In this document: positions 1 through 8,513 of the stretch, one piece after another | Position numbering within the stretch: position 1 is the stretch's first letter | Layout: every line of letters starts with the position of its first letter | Source: Pseudomonas sp. CFBP13508 | GTDB taxonomy: Bacteria > Pseudomonadota > Gammaproteobacteria > Pseudomonadales > Pseudomonadaceae | Direction of reading: 5' to 3' | DNA: 64,000 nt | Assembly: GCF_005233515.1 (NCBI RefSeq) | Contig: NZ_QFZZ01000011.1 | Coordinates: forward strand, 89,308-153,307 | Position numbers and translations under genes: made by a program | Notes under the pieces: generated by a model | The model's database searches: none | What the model was told of the DNA's origin: nothing | Seen by the model: only the letters and a program-made list of their open reading frames with translations

Positions 1-107
1 GCCTGCTGCGCAGCGATCACTCGCTGCGCCTTGATGTACGAGACGAACATCGCCAGCGTACCGGCCCAGAACAGGAACAGAACAATTACCGCAACCTCGA
101 GAATCAA
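1..107 (-). CDS. DUF2802-type membrane-anchored protein, N-terminal fragment cut by the window edge
   Basis: Only about 35 N-terminal codons are visible. They begin ILEVAVIVLFLFWAGTLAMF after a TTG start and form one hydrophobic segment (about residues 3-25) followed by a basic stretch, so the protein is anchored in the inner membrane with its body in the cytoplasm. The TTG at 105-107 is chosen because a GGAGAG Shine-Dalgarno lies 7 nt upstream, inside the end of cheW, and no ATG is near. A DUF2802 protein commonly follows cheW in fluorescens-group flagellar clusters, and this N-terminus resembles that family. The call rests on context plus this short stretch. Function is unknown. Confidence 0.6.
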   Translation of the reverse strand, partial: MILEVAVIVLFLFWAGTLAMFVSYIKAQRVIAAQQ

Positions 108-108
108 A

Positions 109-594
109 TCAGATGCTCTCCAGTTCCGACCATTCTTCTTCGCTCATCATCTTGTCCAGCTCGACCAGAATCAGCAGCTCGTTGTTCTTGTTGCACACGC
201 CCTGGATGAACTTGGCCGATTCTTCGTTACCGACGTTCGGTGCGGTTTCGATTTCCGACTGACGCAGGTAAACCACTTCGGCCACGCTGTCGACCATGAT
301 CCCGACGACTTGCTTGTCGGCTTCGATGATGACGATACGGGTGTTGTCACTGATCTCGCCGCTGTGCAGGCCGAAGCGCTGACGGGTGTCGATCACGGTG
401 ACCACGTTACCGCGCAGGTTGATGATGCCCAGCACGTAGCTCGGTGCACCCGGTACCGGCGCAATCTCGGTGTAGCGCAGCACTTCCTGCACGCGCATCA
501 CGTTGATGCCGTAGGTTTCGTTATCCAGTTTGAAGGTCACCCATTGCAGGATCGGATCTTCAGAACCTTTTGCATTCGACGCCTGACTACTCAT
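109..594 (-). CDS. cheW: Chemotaxis coupling protein CheW
   Basis: A protein of 161 residues, the usual size for CheW. It joins methyl-accepting chemoreceptors to the histidine kinase CheA in polar arrays. A single CheW SH3-like double-barrel domain spans about residues 15-155, with family signatures such as YGINVMRVQEV, a GxINLRG motif (GIINLRGNVVTVIDTR) and IMVDSV. It follows parP and is tightly linked to the DUF2802 gene behind it. The ribosome site GAGGGG is 7 nt from the ATG. A terminator-like hairpin ends about 14 nt upstream of the start, so part of the transcription from parP may stop before cheW. Confidence 0.97.
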   Translation of the reverse strand: MSSQASNAKGSEDPILQWVTFKLDNETYGINVMRVQEVLRYTEIAPVPGAPSYVLGIINLRGNVVTVIDTRQRFGLHSGEISDNTRIVIIEADKQVVGIMVDSVAEVVYLRQSEIETAPNVGNEESAKFIQGVCNKNNELLILVELDKMMSEEEWSELESI

Positions 595-608
595 ACCCTG
601 ACCCCTCG

Positions 609-628
609 AAAAAACCGCCCCGGGCGGT
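609..628 (-). terminator. Terminator-like hairpin between parP and cheW (possible attenuator)
   Basis: Read on the minus strand this is a G+C-rich hairpin with arms ACCGCCC and GGGCGGT directly followed by six T. That is the form of an intrinsic terminator. It sits between parP and cheW, with its T-run only a few bases before the cheW ribosome site, so it may reduce rather than end transcription. A stem with almost no loop (two unpaired bases, or a shorter stem with a 4-base loop) lowers confidence. Confidence 0.55.
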
Positions 629-684
629 GTGTGTTCTGTGTGGTGGCATTGAAAAATGCCATCGCCTGATTGTTATGTCGGCTG

Positions 685-1638
685 CTATGTCGGTTTATGT
701 AGCGGCTTGTTGCCACTCAAGTGCTTTGCCCCACCGCTGGCGATCAACTCGGCCAGTGCGGATACGTCAAGCAATGCACACATGTGCTCGATCACGGTGC
801 CGGCGAGCCATGGCCGCTGACCCCGGTGACTTCTCCATTTGATCTCATTCGGGTCCAGGCGCAACGAGCGGCTGACCTGATGCACCGCCAGCCCCCACTC
901 GTAACCTTGTACCGAAATCACGTATTGCAGGCCCTGCCGGAAGTCATCGCGGTAGCGATCCGGCATGACCCAGCGCGCAGTGTCCAAGACTTTCAAATTA
1001 CCGGCCTGGCTCGGCAGAATCCCGAGGAACCACTCCGGCTGACCAAACAGCGGCGTCAGCTCGTGGCCGGCCAGCGAATAGATCGAGCCGAGGCACACCA
1101 GCGGCACCGCCAGGGTCAGCCCGGCAACATCGAACAGCAAGCATTCGAAGGCTTCGGCAGCCCAGGCCGGACGGCCATCGGGCTCGACCGGTGGCGGCGG
1201 GTTGTTTGGCGGCAGGTGCACTTCCACCAGCGGCGGGACCAGCACCTGCGGCTCAGCAATCTGCGGCGCGGGTTCTGGCTCCGGTTCGGGTTCCGGCACG
1301 GTCAATAATTGTGTTTGCAGCAGCGGCGCCAGTGTCGACAGCGGCGCGCGCGGTTCGTCGATCAGCGCCACCGGTGCTTTGGCCACGGGGGCAACAGCAG
1401 GCGCGGCAATCGGAGCGACGGATTTCCGCGCGTCGCGGGCCTGTTCTTCCAGCACCGCGGCCTGGAACTCGTCCATGGCCTCGGTGCTTTCCACCACTTC
1501 AGGCTGCGCCGGCTCGACGACTGGCGGCAGCGCTTCGACCGGCGCAGGCAAGTCCTCGGGCAGGTCGAGCAGCAGGTCTTCCAGATAAGACTGCAAGGCC
1601 TGTTGCGGACGTGACGTGAGTTTCACTGGGCGGTTCAT
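685..1638 (-). CDS. parP: CheW-domain array-positioning protein ParP
   Basis: A protein of 317 residues with two parts. The first 150 or so residues are low-complexity, rich in Pro, Ala and Glu (including a PEPEPEPEP run) and probably disordered. The C-terminal part (about 165-300, beginning AFECLLFDVAGLTLAVPL) is a CheW-like domain. In Vibrio and Pseudomonas, ParP binds CheA and receptors through this domain and ties the chemotaxis array to the cell pole together with ParC. The parC gene lies immediately upstream and cheW downstream, as in P. aeruginosa PA1462-PA1464. The name follows that synteny and architecture. Confidence 0.85.
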   Translation of the reverse strand: MNRPVKLTSRPQQALQSYLEDLLLDLPEDLPAPVEALPPVVEPAQPEVVESTEAMDEFQAAVLEEQARDARKSVAPIAAPAVAPVAKAPVALIDEPRAPLSTLAPLLQTQLLTVPEPEPEPEPAPQIAEPQVLVPPLVEVHLPPNNPPPPVEPDGRPAWAAEAFECLLFDVAGLTLAVPLVCLGSIYSLAGHELTPLFGQPEWFLGILPSQAGNLKVLDTARWVMPDRYRDDFRQGLQYVISVQGYEWGLAVHQVSRSLRLDPNEIKWRSHRGQRPWLAGTVIEHMCALLDVSALAELIASGGAKHLSGNKPLHKPT

Positions 1639-1676
1639 CGGTGATCAGCGCCTGACAGGGAAACCGCATCGCCTGC

Positions 1677-1700
1677 TTCGCGAGCAGGCTCGCTCCCACA
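1677..1700. repeat. REP element between parC and parP
   Basis: The sequence TTCGCGAGCAGGCTCGCTCC followed by CACA is the classic Pseudomonas REP core, with the imperfect palindrome GCGAGCAGGCTCGC. It is a single copy in the 90-nt space between parC and parP. In a polycistronic message it would form a hairpin and could affect stability of the upstream part. Confidence 0.85.
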
Positions 1701-1728
1701 GGGTTCGGGCAAGCGGATCGAAATCATC

Positions 1729-2517
1729 TCAGGCCACCTGCGGAACAAGTTGCTGCGCGAGCAGGTGCTTGAGCAGCGCGCGGTAGGCCAGCACGCCGCG
1801 GCTCTTGCCGTCGAATTGCGAAGGCGTGACACCGGCGCGGCTGGCGTCGCGCAGCCGGGTATCGACCGGGATGTAGCCGTGCCAGATATCCTCGGGGAAT
1901 TTGTCGCGCAGCACGCGCAGGGTGCCCATCGACGCCTGCGTGCGGCGGTCGAACAGGGTCGGCACGATGCTGAACGGCAGCGGTTGTTTGCGCGAGCGAT
2001 TGATCATCGCCAGGGTGTTGACCATGCGCTCCAGACCTTTCACCGCCAGGTGCTCGGTCTGCACCGGGATCACCAGTTGCTGGCTCGCCGCTAGCGCATT
2101 GACCATCAGCACGCCGAGCAACGGCGGGCTGTCGATGATCGCGTAATCGAAGTCCTGCCACAGTTGCGCCAGACTCTTGGCGATCACCAGGCCCAGGCCG
2201 CTCTGCCCCGGCGACTGCCGCTCAAGAGTGGCCAGTGCGGTGCTCGATGGCAACAGGGAAATGCGTTCGTCGCTGGTCGACAGCAGCAACTGCCCCGGCA
2301 GGCCTTGCGGCACGCTGCCCTTGTGCAGAAACAGATCGTAGTTGCTGTGTTCCAGGCTGTCGGGGTCGTAGCCGAAATAGCTGGTCATCGAGCCGTGCGG
2401 ATCGAGATCGACCACAACCACGCGCTTGCCCGCCTCGGCCAGCAACCCGGCTAAAGCGATGGAGGATGTGGTTTTACCGACACCACCCTTTTGATTGGCG
2501 ACTGCCCAGACTCTCAT
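1729..2517 (-). CDS. parC: ParA/MinD-type ATPase ParC, polar localisation of chemotaxis arrays
   Basis: A 262-residue ParA-family ATPase. The N-terminus has the deviant Walker A motif KGGVGKTTSS (about residues 10-19), a switch motif VVVDLDPHGS and a Walker B-like IIDSPP near residue 125. In polar-flagellated gamma-proteobacteria ParC recruits ParP and the Che array to the pole and ensures each daughter inherits an array. Its place between motD and parP matches P. aeruginosa PA1462. It is not a plasmid or chromosome ParA: no parB or parS-like site is nearby. Confidence 0.9.
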   Translation of the reverse strand: MRVWAVANQKGGVGKTTSSIALAGLLAEAGKRVVVVDLDPHGSMTSYFGYDPDSLEHSNYDLFLHKGSVPQGLPGQLLLSTSDERISLLPSSTALATLERQSPGQSGLGLVIAKSLAQLWQDFDYAIIDSPPLLGVLMVNALAASQQLVIPVQTEHLAVKGLERMVNTLAMINRSRKQPLPFSIVPTLFDRRTQASMGTLRVLRDKFPEDIWHGYIPVDTRLRDASRAGVTPSQFDGKSRGVLAYRALLKHLLAQQLVPQVA

Positions 2518-2560
2518 TCAGTTCGTTCCTCCCGGCCAGGTTGATTGGCCGAGACATGCT

Positions 2561-3451
2561 TCAGCGTGTTAATGCGGGCGACGGAGAATTGACGGCACTC
2601 TCGCGTCCCGGCGTCTTGACCGGGGTCGGTGCAGTTTGTGTGCCAGCGCGCTTCAACGCCGCATCCGGTTGCGCATTGGCGGTTCCGGTGCCGGTGAGGC
2701 TGCGGCGCACATCGAGATTGCGCGACACCACCAGCACCACGCGACGGTTCTTCGCCCGGCCTTCGACCGTGGCGTTGTTGGCCACTGGCTGGAATTCGCC
2801 GTAGCCCACCGACGCCAGTCGACCGGGGTTCACACCCTGCATGGCGAGCATGCGCACGATGCTCGCCGAACGCGCCGAGGACAGCTCCCAGTTGGTCGGG
2901 TACTGTGCGGTGCGGATCGGTTGATCGTCGGTGAAGCCTTCGACGTGGATCGGGTTATCGAACGGTTTGAGGATCGCCGCGACCTTATCGATGATGTTGA
3001 ACGCGATGTCGCTCGGCATGGCATCGCCGCTGCCGAACAACAGGCTGGAGTTGAGTTCGATCTCGACCCACAACTCATTGCCGCGCACGGTCATCTGGTT
3101 GGAGCTGATCAAATCACCGAACGCGGCGCTGATGTCATCGGCGATGCTTTTCAGCGGATCGCTGGCCCCGGAAATACCGGCGTCGACCTGCTCGGCATCC
3201 TTGACCAGCGGCTTGGCCGGGGTCACGGTTTTCGGTCGTTCGTCGCCGATCGGAATCGGTTTGAGCGAGCGGTCGGAGTCGGTAAACACGCCGATCAACG
3301 CTTCGGAAATGACTTTGTATTTGCCTTCGTTGATCGACGAGATCGAGTACATCACCACGAAAAACGCGAACAGCAAAGTGATGAAATCCGCGTAGGACAC
3401 GAGCCAGCGCTCGTGATTCACGTGTTCTTCCTGGTGGCGACGACGAGCCAT
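2561..3451 (-). CDS. motD: Flagellar stator protein MotD (MotB family)
   Basis: A 296-residue MotB-type stator subunit. One transmembrane helix at about residues 16-38 contains the motif YADFITLLFAFFVVMYS, whose Asp is the proton-binding residue of the family. A plug and linker region follows, then an OmpA-like peptidoglycan-binding domain (about 130-245, with FTDDQP and NWELSSARS). A Pro/Thr-rich tail of about 45 residues is at the C-terminus. It pairs with motC directly upstream. MotCD is the second Pseudomonas stator set, known in P. aeruginosa for swarming. The motAB set is not in this window. Confidence 0.95.
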   Translation of the reverse strand: MARRRHQEEHVNHERWLVSYADFITLLFAFFVVMYSISSINEGKYKVISEALIGVFTDSDRSLKPIPIGDERPKTVTPAKPLVKDAEQVDAGISGASDPLKSIADDISAAFGDLISSNQMTVRGNELWVEIELNSSLLFGSGDAMPSDIAFNIIDKVAAILKPFDNPIHVEGFTDDQPIRTAQYPTNWELSSARSASIVRMLAMQGVNPGRLASVGYGEFQPVANNATVEGRAKNRRVVLVVSRNLDVRRSLTGTGTANAQPDAALKRAGTQTAPTPVKTPGRESAVNSPSPALTR

Positions 3452-3463
3452 GAGGTTATTCCC

Positions 3464-4204
3464 TTAGTCCATGAAGCCTTGCAGCTTCAACTCAATGGAA
3501 CGAGGGTTTTCACCTTCGGCGATCGACAGAATTCCTTCCAGCAACATTTCGCGATAACGCGACTGCCGCAACGCGATGGACTTGAGCTTGGCCGCGACCG
3601 GCAAGAGAATCAGGTTGGCACTGGCCACGCCATAGATGGTCGCGACAAACGCCACGGCAATGCCGTTACCCAGTTGCGACGGATCGGCGAGGTTGCCCAT
3701 CACGTGAATCAGGCCCATCACCGCACCGATGATGCCGATGGTCGGCGCGTAGCCGCCCATGCTTTCGAACACCTTGGCCGCTTCGATATCGCGGGATTCC
3801 TGGGTGTAGAAATCCACCTCGAGAATGCTCCGAATGGCTTCCGGCTCGGCGCCGTCGACCAGCAGTTGCAGGCCCTTGCGCGAATAGCTGTCAGGTTCGG
3901 CGTCGGCCACGCCTTCGAGGCCGAGCAGGCCTTCCTTGCGCGCCGTCAGGCTCCAATTGACCACGCGGTCGATGCCGCCAGCGAGGTCGACACGCGGCGG
4001 AAAGAAGATCCAGGCGAGAATCTGCATGGCGCGTTTGAACGCGCTCATCGGCGATTGCAGCAGCGCGGCACCGACTGTGCCGCCCAGCACGATCAGCGCC
4101 GCCGGGCCGTTGGCCAGCGCGCCGAGGTGGCCGCCTTCAAGGTAGTTGCCGCCGATGATGGCGACGAACGCCATGATGAGGCCGATAAGGCTGAGAACAT
4201 CCAT
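3464..4204 (-). CDS. motC: Flagellar stator protein MotC (MotA family)
   Basis: A 246-residue MotA/PomA-family inner-membrane protein starting MDVLSLIGLIMAFVAI. It has four hydrophobic helices (two near the N-terminus, two at about residues 150-205) around a large cytoplasmic loop that contacts FliG. With MotD it forms the proton-driven stator. Its ATG overlaps the cheB stop codon (TGATG), so translation is probably coupled. This start is preferred over an ATG-less extension three codons upstream because of that overlap. Confidence 0.95.
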   Translation of the reverse strand: MDVLSLIGLIMAFVAIIGGNYLEGGHLGALANGPAALIVLGGTVGAALLQSPMSAFKRAMQILAWIFFPPRVDLAGGIDRVVNWSLTARKEGLLGLEGVADAEPDSYSRKGLQLLVDGAEPEAIRSILEVDFYTQESRDIEAAKVFESMGGYAPTIGIIGAVMGLIHVMGNLADPSQLGNGIAVAFVATIYGVASANLILLPVAAKLKSIALRQSRYREMLLEGILSIAEGENPRSIELKLQGFMD

Positions 4205-5349
4205 CAGATACACGCCTCGACGATGTGCTTGCCGATGTCGTCCAGACCGTACACGGCGTCAGCCAGATCGGCTTTGACGATGGCCATCGGCATGCCGTAG
4301 ATCACGCAGCTTGCTTCGTCCTGCGCCCACACCGAACTGCCGCCCTGCTTGAGCAGACGCGCGCCTTCGCGGCCGTCGGCGCCCATGCCGGTCAGCACCA
4401 CTGCCAGAACTTTGTCGCCGTAGGACTTGGCTGCAGAACCGAACGTGATGTCCACGCACGGCTTGTAATTCAGACGTTCGTCACCCGGCAGAATCTTCAC
4501 CGCGCCACGGCCGTCGATCATCATCTGCTTGCCACCCGGCGCCAGCAGCGCCAGGCCCGGACGCAGGATGTCGCCATCCTCGGCTTCCTTGACGCTGATG
4601 CGGCAGAGCTTGTCGAGGCGCTCGGCAAACGCTTTGGTGAACGCCGCCGGCATGTGCTGGATCAGCACGATCGGCGCCGGGAAGTTCGCCGGCAACTGCG
4701 TAAGCACGCGTTGCAGTGCGACCGGGCCGCCCGTCGAAGTGCCGATGGCAACCAGTTTGTAGGCTTTGCGTTTCGGCGCCGACGACGAAGCACTGGCAGC
4801 GGATGCGCGAGCAGGCGCTGGCGCAGGCGCCGGACGTGCCGGGACAGGGCTGCTGTGGCTCGTGTGGCTGCCGTAGCTCGACGCTGCCGGAGCAGGCGTC
4901 GGCGCTGGCGCAGCGGCGGGAGCCGGCGCGCTGTAGGCACTGAAACGACGGTTGCTGCGCGAAATGCTGTGGACTTTCTCGCACAGCAGCTGCTTGACCT
5001 TCTCGGGATTGCGCGAGATGTCTTCGAAATTCTTCGGCAGGAAATCCACCGCGCCGGCGTCCAGCGCATCGAGGGTTACCCGCGCGCCTTCGTGGGTCAG
5101 CGAGGAGAACATCAACACAGGGGTCGGGCAGCGCTGCATGATGTGCCGCACTGCCGTGATGCCGTCCATCATCGGCATCTCGTAGTCCATGGTGATCACG
5201 TCAGGCTTGAGCGCCATGGCCTGATCGATCGCCTCTTTACCGTTGGTGGCCGTACCGACCACCTGGATGCTCGGATCCGCCGAAAGAATTTCCGAGACGC
5301 GGCGGCGGAAAAAACCCGAATCGTCCACCACCAGGACTTTGACTGCCAT
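4204..5349 (-). CDS. cheB: Chemotaxis protein-glutamate methylesterase/deamidase CheB
   Basis: A 381-residue two-domain enzyme. The receiver domain (about 1-120, VLVVDDSGFF, phospho-acceptor Asp in DVITMDYEMPMMDG) is followed by an Ala/Pro/Ser-rich linker (about 140-190). The C-terminal methylesterase domain carries the catalytic triad: Ser in GTSTGGP, His in IQHMPAAF and Asp in GMGADGREG. It removes methyl groups from chemoreceptors when phosphorylated by CheA. The ATG at 5349 is chosen over a GTG two codons upstream because a GGAG site lies 5 nt before it. It lies between cheA and motC in one operon. Confidence 0.97.
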   Translation of the reverse strand: MAVKVLVVDDSGFFRRRVSEILSADPSIQVVGTATNGKEAIDQAMALKPDVITMDYEMPMMDGITAVRHIMQRCPTPVLMFSSLTHEGARVTLDALDAGAVDFLPKNFEDISRNPEKVKQLLCEKVHSISRSNRRFSAYSAPAPAAAPAPTPAPAASSYGSHTSHSSPVPARPAPAPAPARASAASASSSAPKRKAYKLVAIGTSTGGPVALQRVLTQLPANFPAPIVLIQHMPAAFTKAFAERLDKLCRISVKEAEDGDILRPGLALLAPGGKQMMIDGRGAVKILPGDERLNYKPCVDITFGSAAKSYGDKVLAVVLTGMGADGREGARLLKQGGSSVWAQDEASCVIYGMPMAIVKADLADAVYGLDDIGKHIVEACI

Positions 5350-5398
5350 AAACACTCCATTAGGTGCAGCGGCGCGTCATCGCGCCGCCGCCCCGGAT

Positions 5399-7669
5399 TC
5401 AAATACGCTTTGTGGCGTAACGCTTGAGCATGCTTGGAACATCGAGAATCAGCGCAATGCGGCCGTCACCGGTGATGGTGGCGCCGGACATGCCCGGAGT
5501 TCCCTGGAGCATTTTGCCCAATGGCTTGATGACCACTTCTTCCTGGCCGACCAGTTGATCGACGACGAAGCCGATCCGCTGTGTGCCCACCGAAAGAATC
5601 ACCACATGGCCTTCGCGCTGCTCTTCGTGAGCGGCGGAGCTGACCAGCCAGCGCTTGAGGTAGAACAATGGCAGCGCCTTGTCGCGCACGATCACCACTT
5701 CCTGACCGTCGACGACATTGGTAGTCGACAGATCGAGGTGGAAGATTTCGTTGACGTTGACCAACGGGAACGCGAACGCCTGATTGCCGAGCATGACCAT
5801 CAGCGTCGGCATGATCGCCAGGGTCAGCGGCACCTTGATGACGATCTTCGAACCCTGGCCCTTGGTCGAGTAGATGTTGATCGAACCGTTGAGCTGGGAA
5901 ATCTTGGTCTTCACCACGTCCATGCCGACACCACGGCCGGACACGTCGGAGATCTCGGTCTTGGTCGAGAAACCCGGGGCGAAAATCAGGTTGTAGCACT
6001 CGGTATCGCTCAGGCGATCAGCCGCGTCCTTGTCCATCACACCGCGTTTTACCGCGATCGAACGCAGGACGTTCGGGTCCATGCCTTTGCCATCGTCGGA
6101 GATCGACAGCAGGATATGGTCGCCTTCCTGCTCGGCCGCCAGCACCACGCGACCGCCACGGGCCTTGCCCGATGCTTCGCGTTCTTCCGGCGACTCGATG
6201 CCGTGGTCAACGGCGTTGCGCACCAAGTGGACCAGCGGGTCGGCCAGGGCCTCGACAAGGTTTTTGTCGAGGTCGGTTTCTTCACCCACCAGTTCCAGGT
6301 TGATCTCTTTCTTCAGCTGCCGCGCGAGGTCGCGTACCAGACGCGGGAAGCGCCCGAAGACCTTCTTGATCGGCTGCATCCGCGTCTTCATCACGGCGGT
6401 CTGCAGGTCAGCGGTGACCACGTCGAGGTTCGACACGGCCTTGGACATGGCTTCGTCGCCGCTGTTGAGGCCCAGGCGCACCAGACGGTTACGCACCAGC
6501 ACCAGCTCGCCGACCATGTTCATGATCTCGTCGAGCCGCGCGGTGTCGACGCGCACGGTGGTTTCCGCTTCGCTGGCCGGTTTTTCTGCCGGGGCAGCGG
6601 CTGGCGCGCGGGCCGGAGCCGGTGCAGCAGCGGCGGCAGGTTTCGGCGCCTCGGCTTTCGGTTCAGGCTTGGCGGCAGGTTTCGGCGCAGCAGCGGCAGC
6701 CGGAGCTTTCGCCGCTGGCGTGGCGACGCTTGATGCCGAGCCGGCAGTCGCAGCGCTGGCGTCAAACTTGCCTTTGCCGTGCAATTCGTCGAGCAGCGAT
6801 TCGAATTCGTGATCGCTGATCAGGTCGCTGCCCGCCGCCGCAGCTGCCGGTGCAGCAGGGGCTGCCGGGGCCGAAGCAATGGCCGATTCCAGCGCGTCAA
6901 CGGCGAAGTTGCCCTTGCCATGCAACTGATCGAGCAAGGCTTCGAATTCGTCGTCGGTGATGTCCGAGCTGTCGCCCTTGGCAGGCGCTGCCGGAGCTGC
7001 TGGCGCCGCTGGAGCGACCGCATCGACAGCGAACTGGCCTTTGCCGTGCAGTTGATCGAGCAGCGATTCAAATTCTGCATCGGTGATTTCATCGCTGGCC
7101 GCCGTGTCGGCAACCTGCGCTGGAGCAACAACAGCGGCCGGGGCCTCGGCCTGCGCCTTGACGGCATTCAGCGAGTCCAGCAACTGTTCGAATTCGTTAT
7201 CGGTGATGTCTTCCGATGCGCTTTCGGCGACCGGCTCTTCAACCGCTTCTACCGGTGCGGCAACGGCTTCATCCGCCGATTGCGGTTCGGCCAGGCGCGC
7301 CAGCGCGGCCAACAGCTCCGGCGTCGCAGCGGTGATCGGTGAACGTTCACGGACTTCGCTGAACATGCTGTTCACCGCGTCCAGTGCTTCGAGCACAACG
7401 TCCATCAGTTCTGCATCAACGCGACGCTCACCCTTGCGCAGGATGTCGAACACGTTTTCGGCGATGTGACAGCACTCCACCAGCTCATTGAGCTGAAGGA
7501 AGCCGGCGCCCCCTTTTACAGTGTGGAAACCGCGAAAAATTGCATTGAGCAGATCTGCATCATCCGGACGGCTTTCCAGCTCGACCAGTTGTTCGGACAG
7601 TTGCTCAAGAATCTCGCCGGCCTCAACCAGGAAATCCTGAAGGATCTCTTCATCGGCGCCGAAGCTCAT
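5399..7669 (-). CDS. cheA: Chemotaxis histidine kinase CheA
   Basis: A 756-residue kinase. Domain order is Hpt (P1, His49 in FRGFHTVKGGAGF), a long Ala/Pro-rich linker (about 130-370), a dimerisation helix pair starting near RVDTARLDEIMNMVGELV, an HATPase domain (N-box LVRNAVDHGIESPEER, G-boxes DDGKGMD and GRGVGMDVV) and a C-terminal CheW-like regulatory domain. The linker carries four copies of a short motif of the form DITDxEFExLLDxLHGKG near residues 153, 193, 236 and 282. No classic CheY-binding P2 domain is obvious. It phosphorylates CheY and CheB encoded on either side. Confidence 0.97.
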   Translation of the reverse strand: MSFGADEEILQDFLVEAGEILEQLSEQLVELESRPDDADLLNAIFRGFHTVKGGAGFLQLNELVECCHIAENVFDILRKGERRVDAELMDVVLEALDAVNSMFSEVRERSPITAATPELLAALARLAEPQSADEAVAAPVEAVEEPVAESASEDITDNEFEQLLDSLNAVKAQAEAPAAVVAPAQVADTAASDEITDAEFESLLDQLHGKGQFAVDAVAPAAPAAPAAPAKGDSSDITDDEFEALLDQLHGKGNFAVDALESAIASAPAAPAAPAAAAAGSDLISDHEFESLLDELHGKGKFDASAATAGSASSVATPAAKAPAAAAAPKPAAKPEPKAEAPKPAAAAAPAPARAPAAAPAEKPASEAETTVRVDTARLDEIMNMVGELVLVRNRLVRLGLNSGDEAMSKAVSNLDVVTADLQTAVMKTRMQPIKKVFGRFPRLVRDLARQLKKEINLELVGEETDLDKNLVEALADPLVHLVRNAVDHGIESPEEREASGKARGGRVVLAAEQEGDHILLSISDDGKGMDPNVLRSIAVKRGVMDKDAADRLSDTECYNLIFAPGFSTKTEISDVSGRGVGMDVVKTKISQLNGSINIYSTKGQGSKIVIKVPLTLAIMPTLMVMLGNQAFAFPLVNVNEIFHLDLSTTNVVDGQEVVIVRDKALPLFYLKRWLVSSAAHEEQREGHVVILSVGTQRIGFVVDQLVGQEEVVIKPLGKMLQGTPGMSGATITGDGRIALILDVPSMLKRYATKRI

Positions 7670-7706
7670 TAATGGGGTGCTCCTAACAGGTCTAAAAACC
7701 TAAACT

Positions 7707-8495
7707 TCAAAATCCAAGGCTGGATAGCAAATCGTCCACATCGTCCTGACCGGACACAACGTCTTCTCGTTTATCGGCATGAATCTGCGGACCTTCACCC
7801 TGCGAGAGATGTTTTTGTGGATCTTTTTCGGCAAGCATTGCGGCGCGGTCATGTTCGATGCCCGCAAAGCGGTCGACCTGGCTGGCCATGAGCACGAGTT
7901 TGAGCAGATTGCTTTCGACTTCGGTGACCAATTGAGTCACGCGCTTGATCACCTGACCGGTGAGATCCTGGTAGTCCTGAGCCAGCAGGATGTCGTTGAG
8001 GTTGCTCGACACTGCACGGTTGTCCGTGCTGCTGCGTGACAGAAAACCGTCGACCCGGCGCGCCAGTTCGCGGAACTCTTCAGCCCCGACCTCGCGACGC
8101 ATGAAGCGCCCCCAATCGGCGCTCAACGTCTGCGCTTCATCAGCCAGACTGTTGACCACCGGCGTGGCGCTTTCCACCAGATCCATGGTGCGGTTGGCCG
8201 CGGCTTCCGTCAGCTTGACCACATAGCCCAGGCGTTCGGTCGCGTCGGTGATTTGCGACACTTCCTCGGCCTGCGGCATGTGCGGATCGATCTGGAAATT
8301 GACGATCGCACTGTGCAGTTCACGTGTGAGCTTGCCCACTTCCTGATACAGGCCGCGGTCACGGGTCTGATTGAGCTCATGGATCAGTTGCACCGCGTCG
8401 CCGAACCTGCCTTTTTCAAGGCTCTCGACCAGTTCGACCGCGTGTTTTTTCAGGGTCGATTCGAAATCGCCCTGTGATGATTCGTTATGCTCCAT
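7707..8495 (-). CDS. cheZ: CheY-phosphate phosphatase CheZ
   Basis: A 262-residue, mostly helical protein. The active-site segment DYQDLTGQVIKRV contains the Gln that attacks CheY-phosphate, and the C-terminus DDVDDLLSSLGF is the CheY-docking helix typical of CheZ. It shortens the lifetime of the motor-switching signal. The start at MEHNES (8495) is chosen because a GGGGGAG site precedes it, although the spacing is short; an ATG five codons upstream is an alternative. It lies between cheY and cheA. Confidence 0.95.
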   Translation of the reverse strand: MEHNESSQGDFESTLKKHAVELVESLEKGRFGDAVQLIHELNQTRDRGLYQEVGKLTRELHSAIVNFQIDPHMPQAEEVSQITDATERLGYVVKLTEAAANRTMDLVESATPVVNSLADEAQTLSADWGRFMRREVGAEEFRELARRVDGFLSRSSTDNRAVSSNLNDILLAQDYQDLTGQVIKRVTQLVTEVESNLLKLVLMASQVDRFAGIEHDRAAMLAEKDPQKHLSQGEGPQIHADKREDVVSGQDDVDDLLSSLGF

Positions 8496-8513
8496 AGCTC
8501 CCCCGCGCATTCA

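Noticed and set aside
1729..2517. ParA-type ATPase as a plasmid or chromosome partitioning gene
   Set aside because: No parB or parS is adjacent and the neighbours are motD and parP, so the chemotaxis-array role (ParC) fits better.
2636..4300. Plus-strand open frame of 554 codons
   Set aside because: It lies antisense to motD, motC and cheB, which have clear family motifs. The His/Arg-rich translation is typical of shadow frames in high-G+C DNA.
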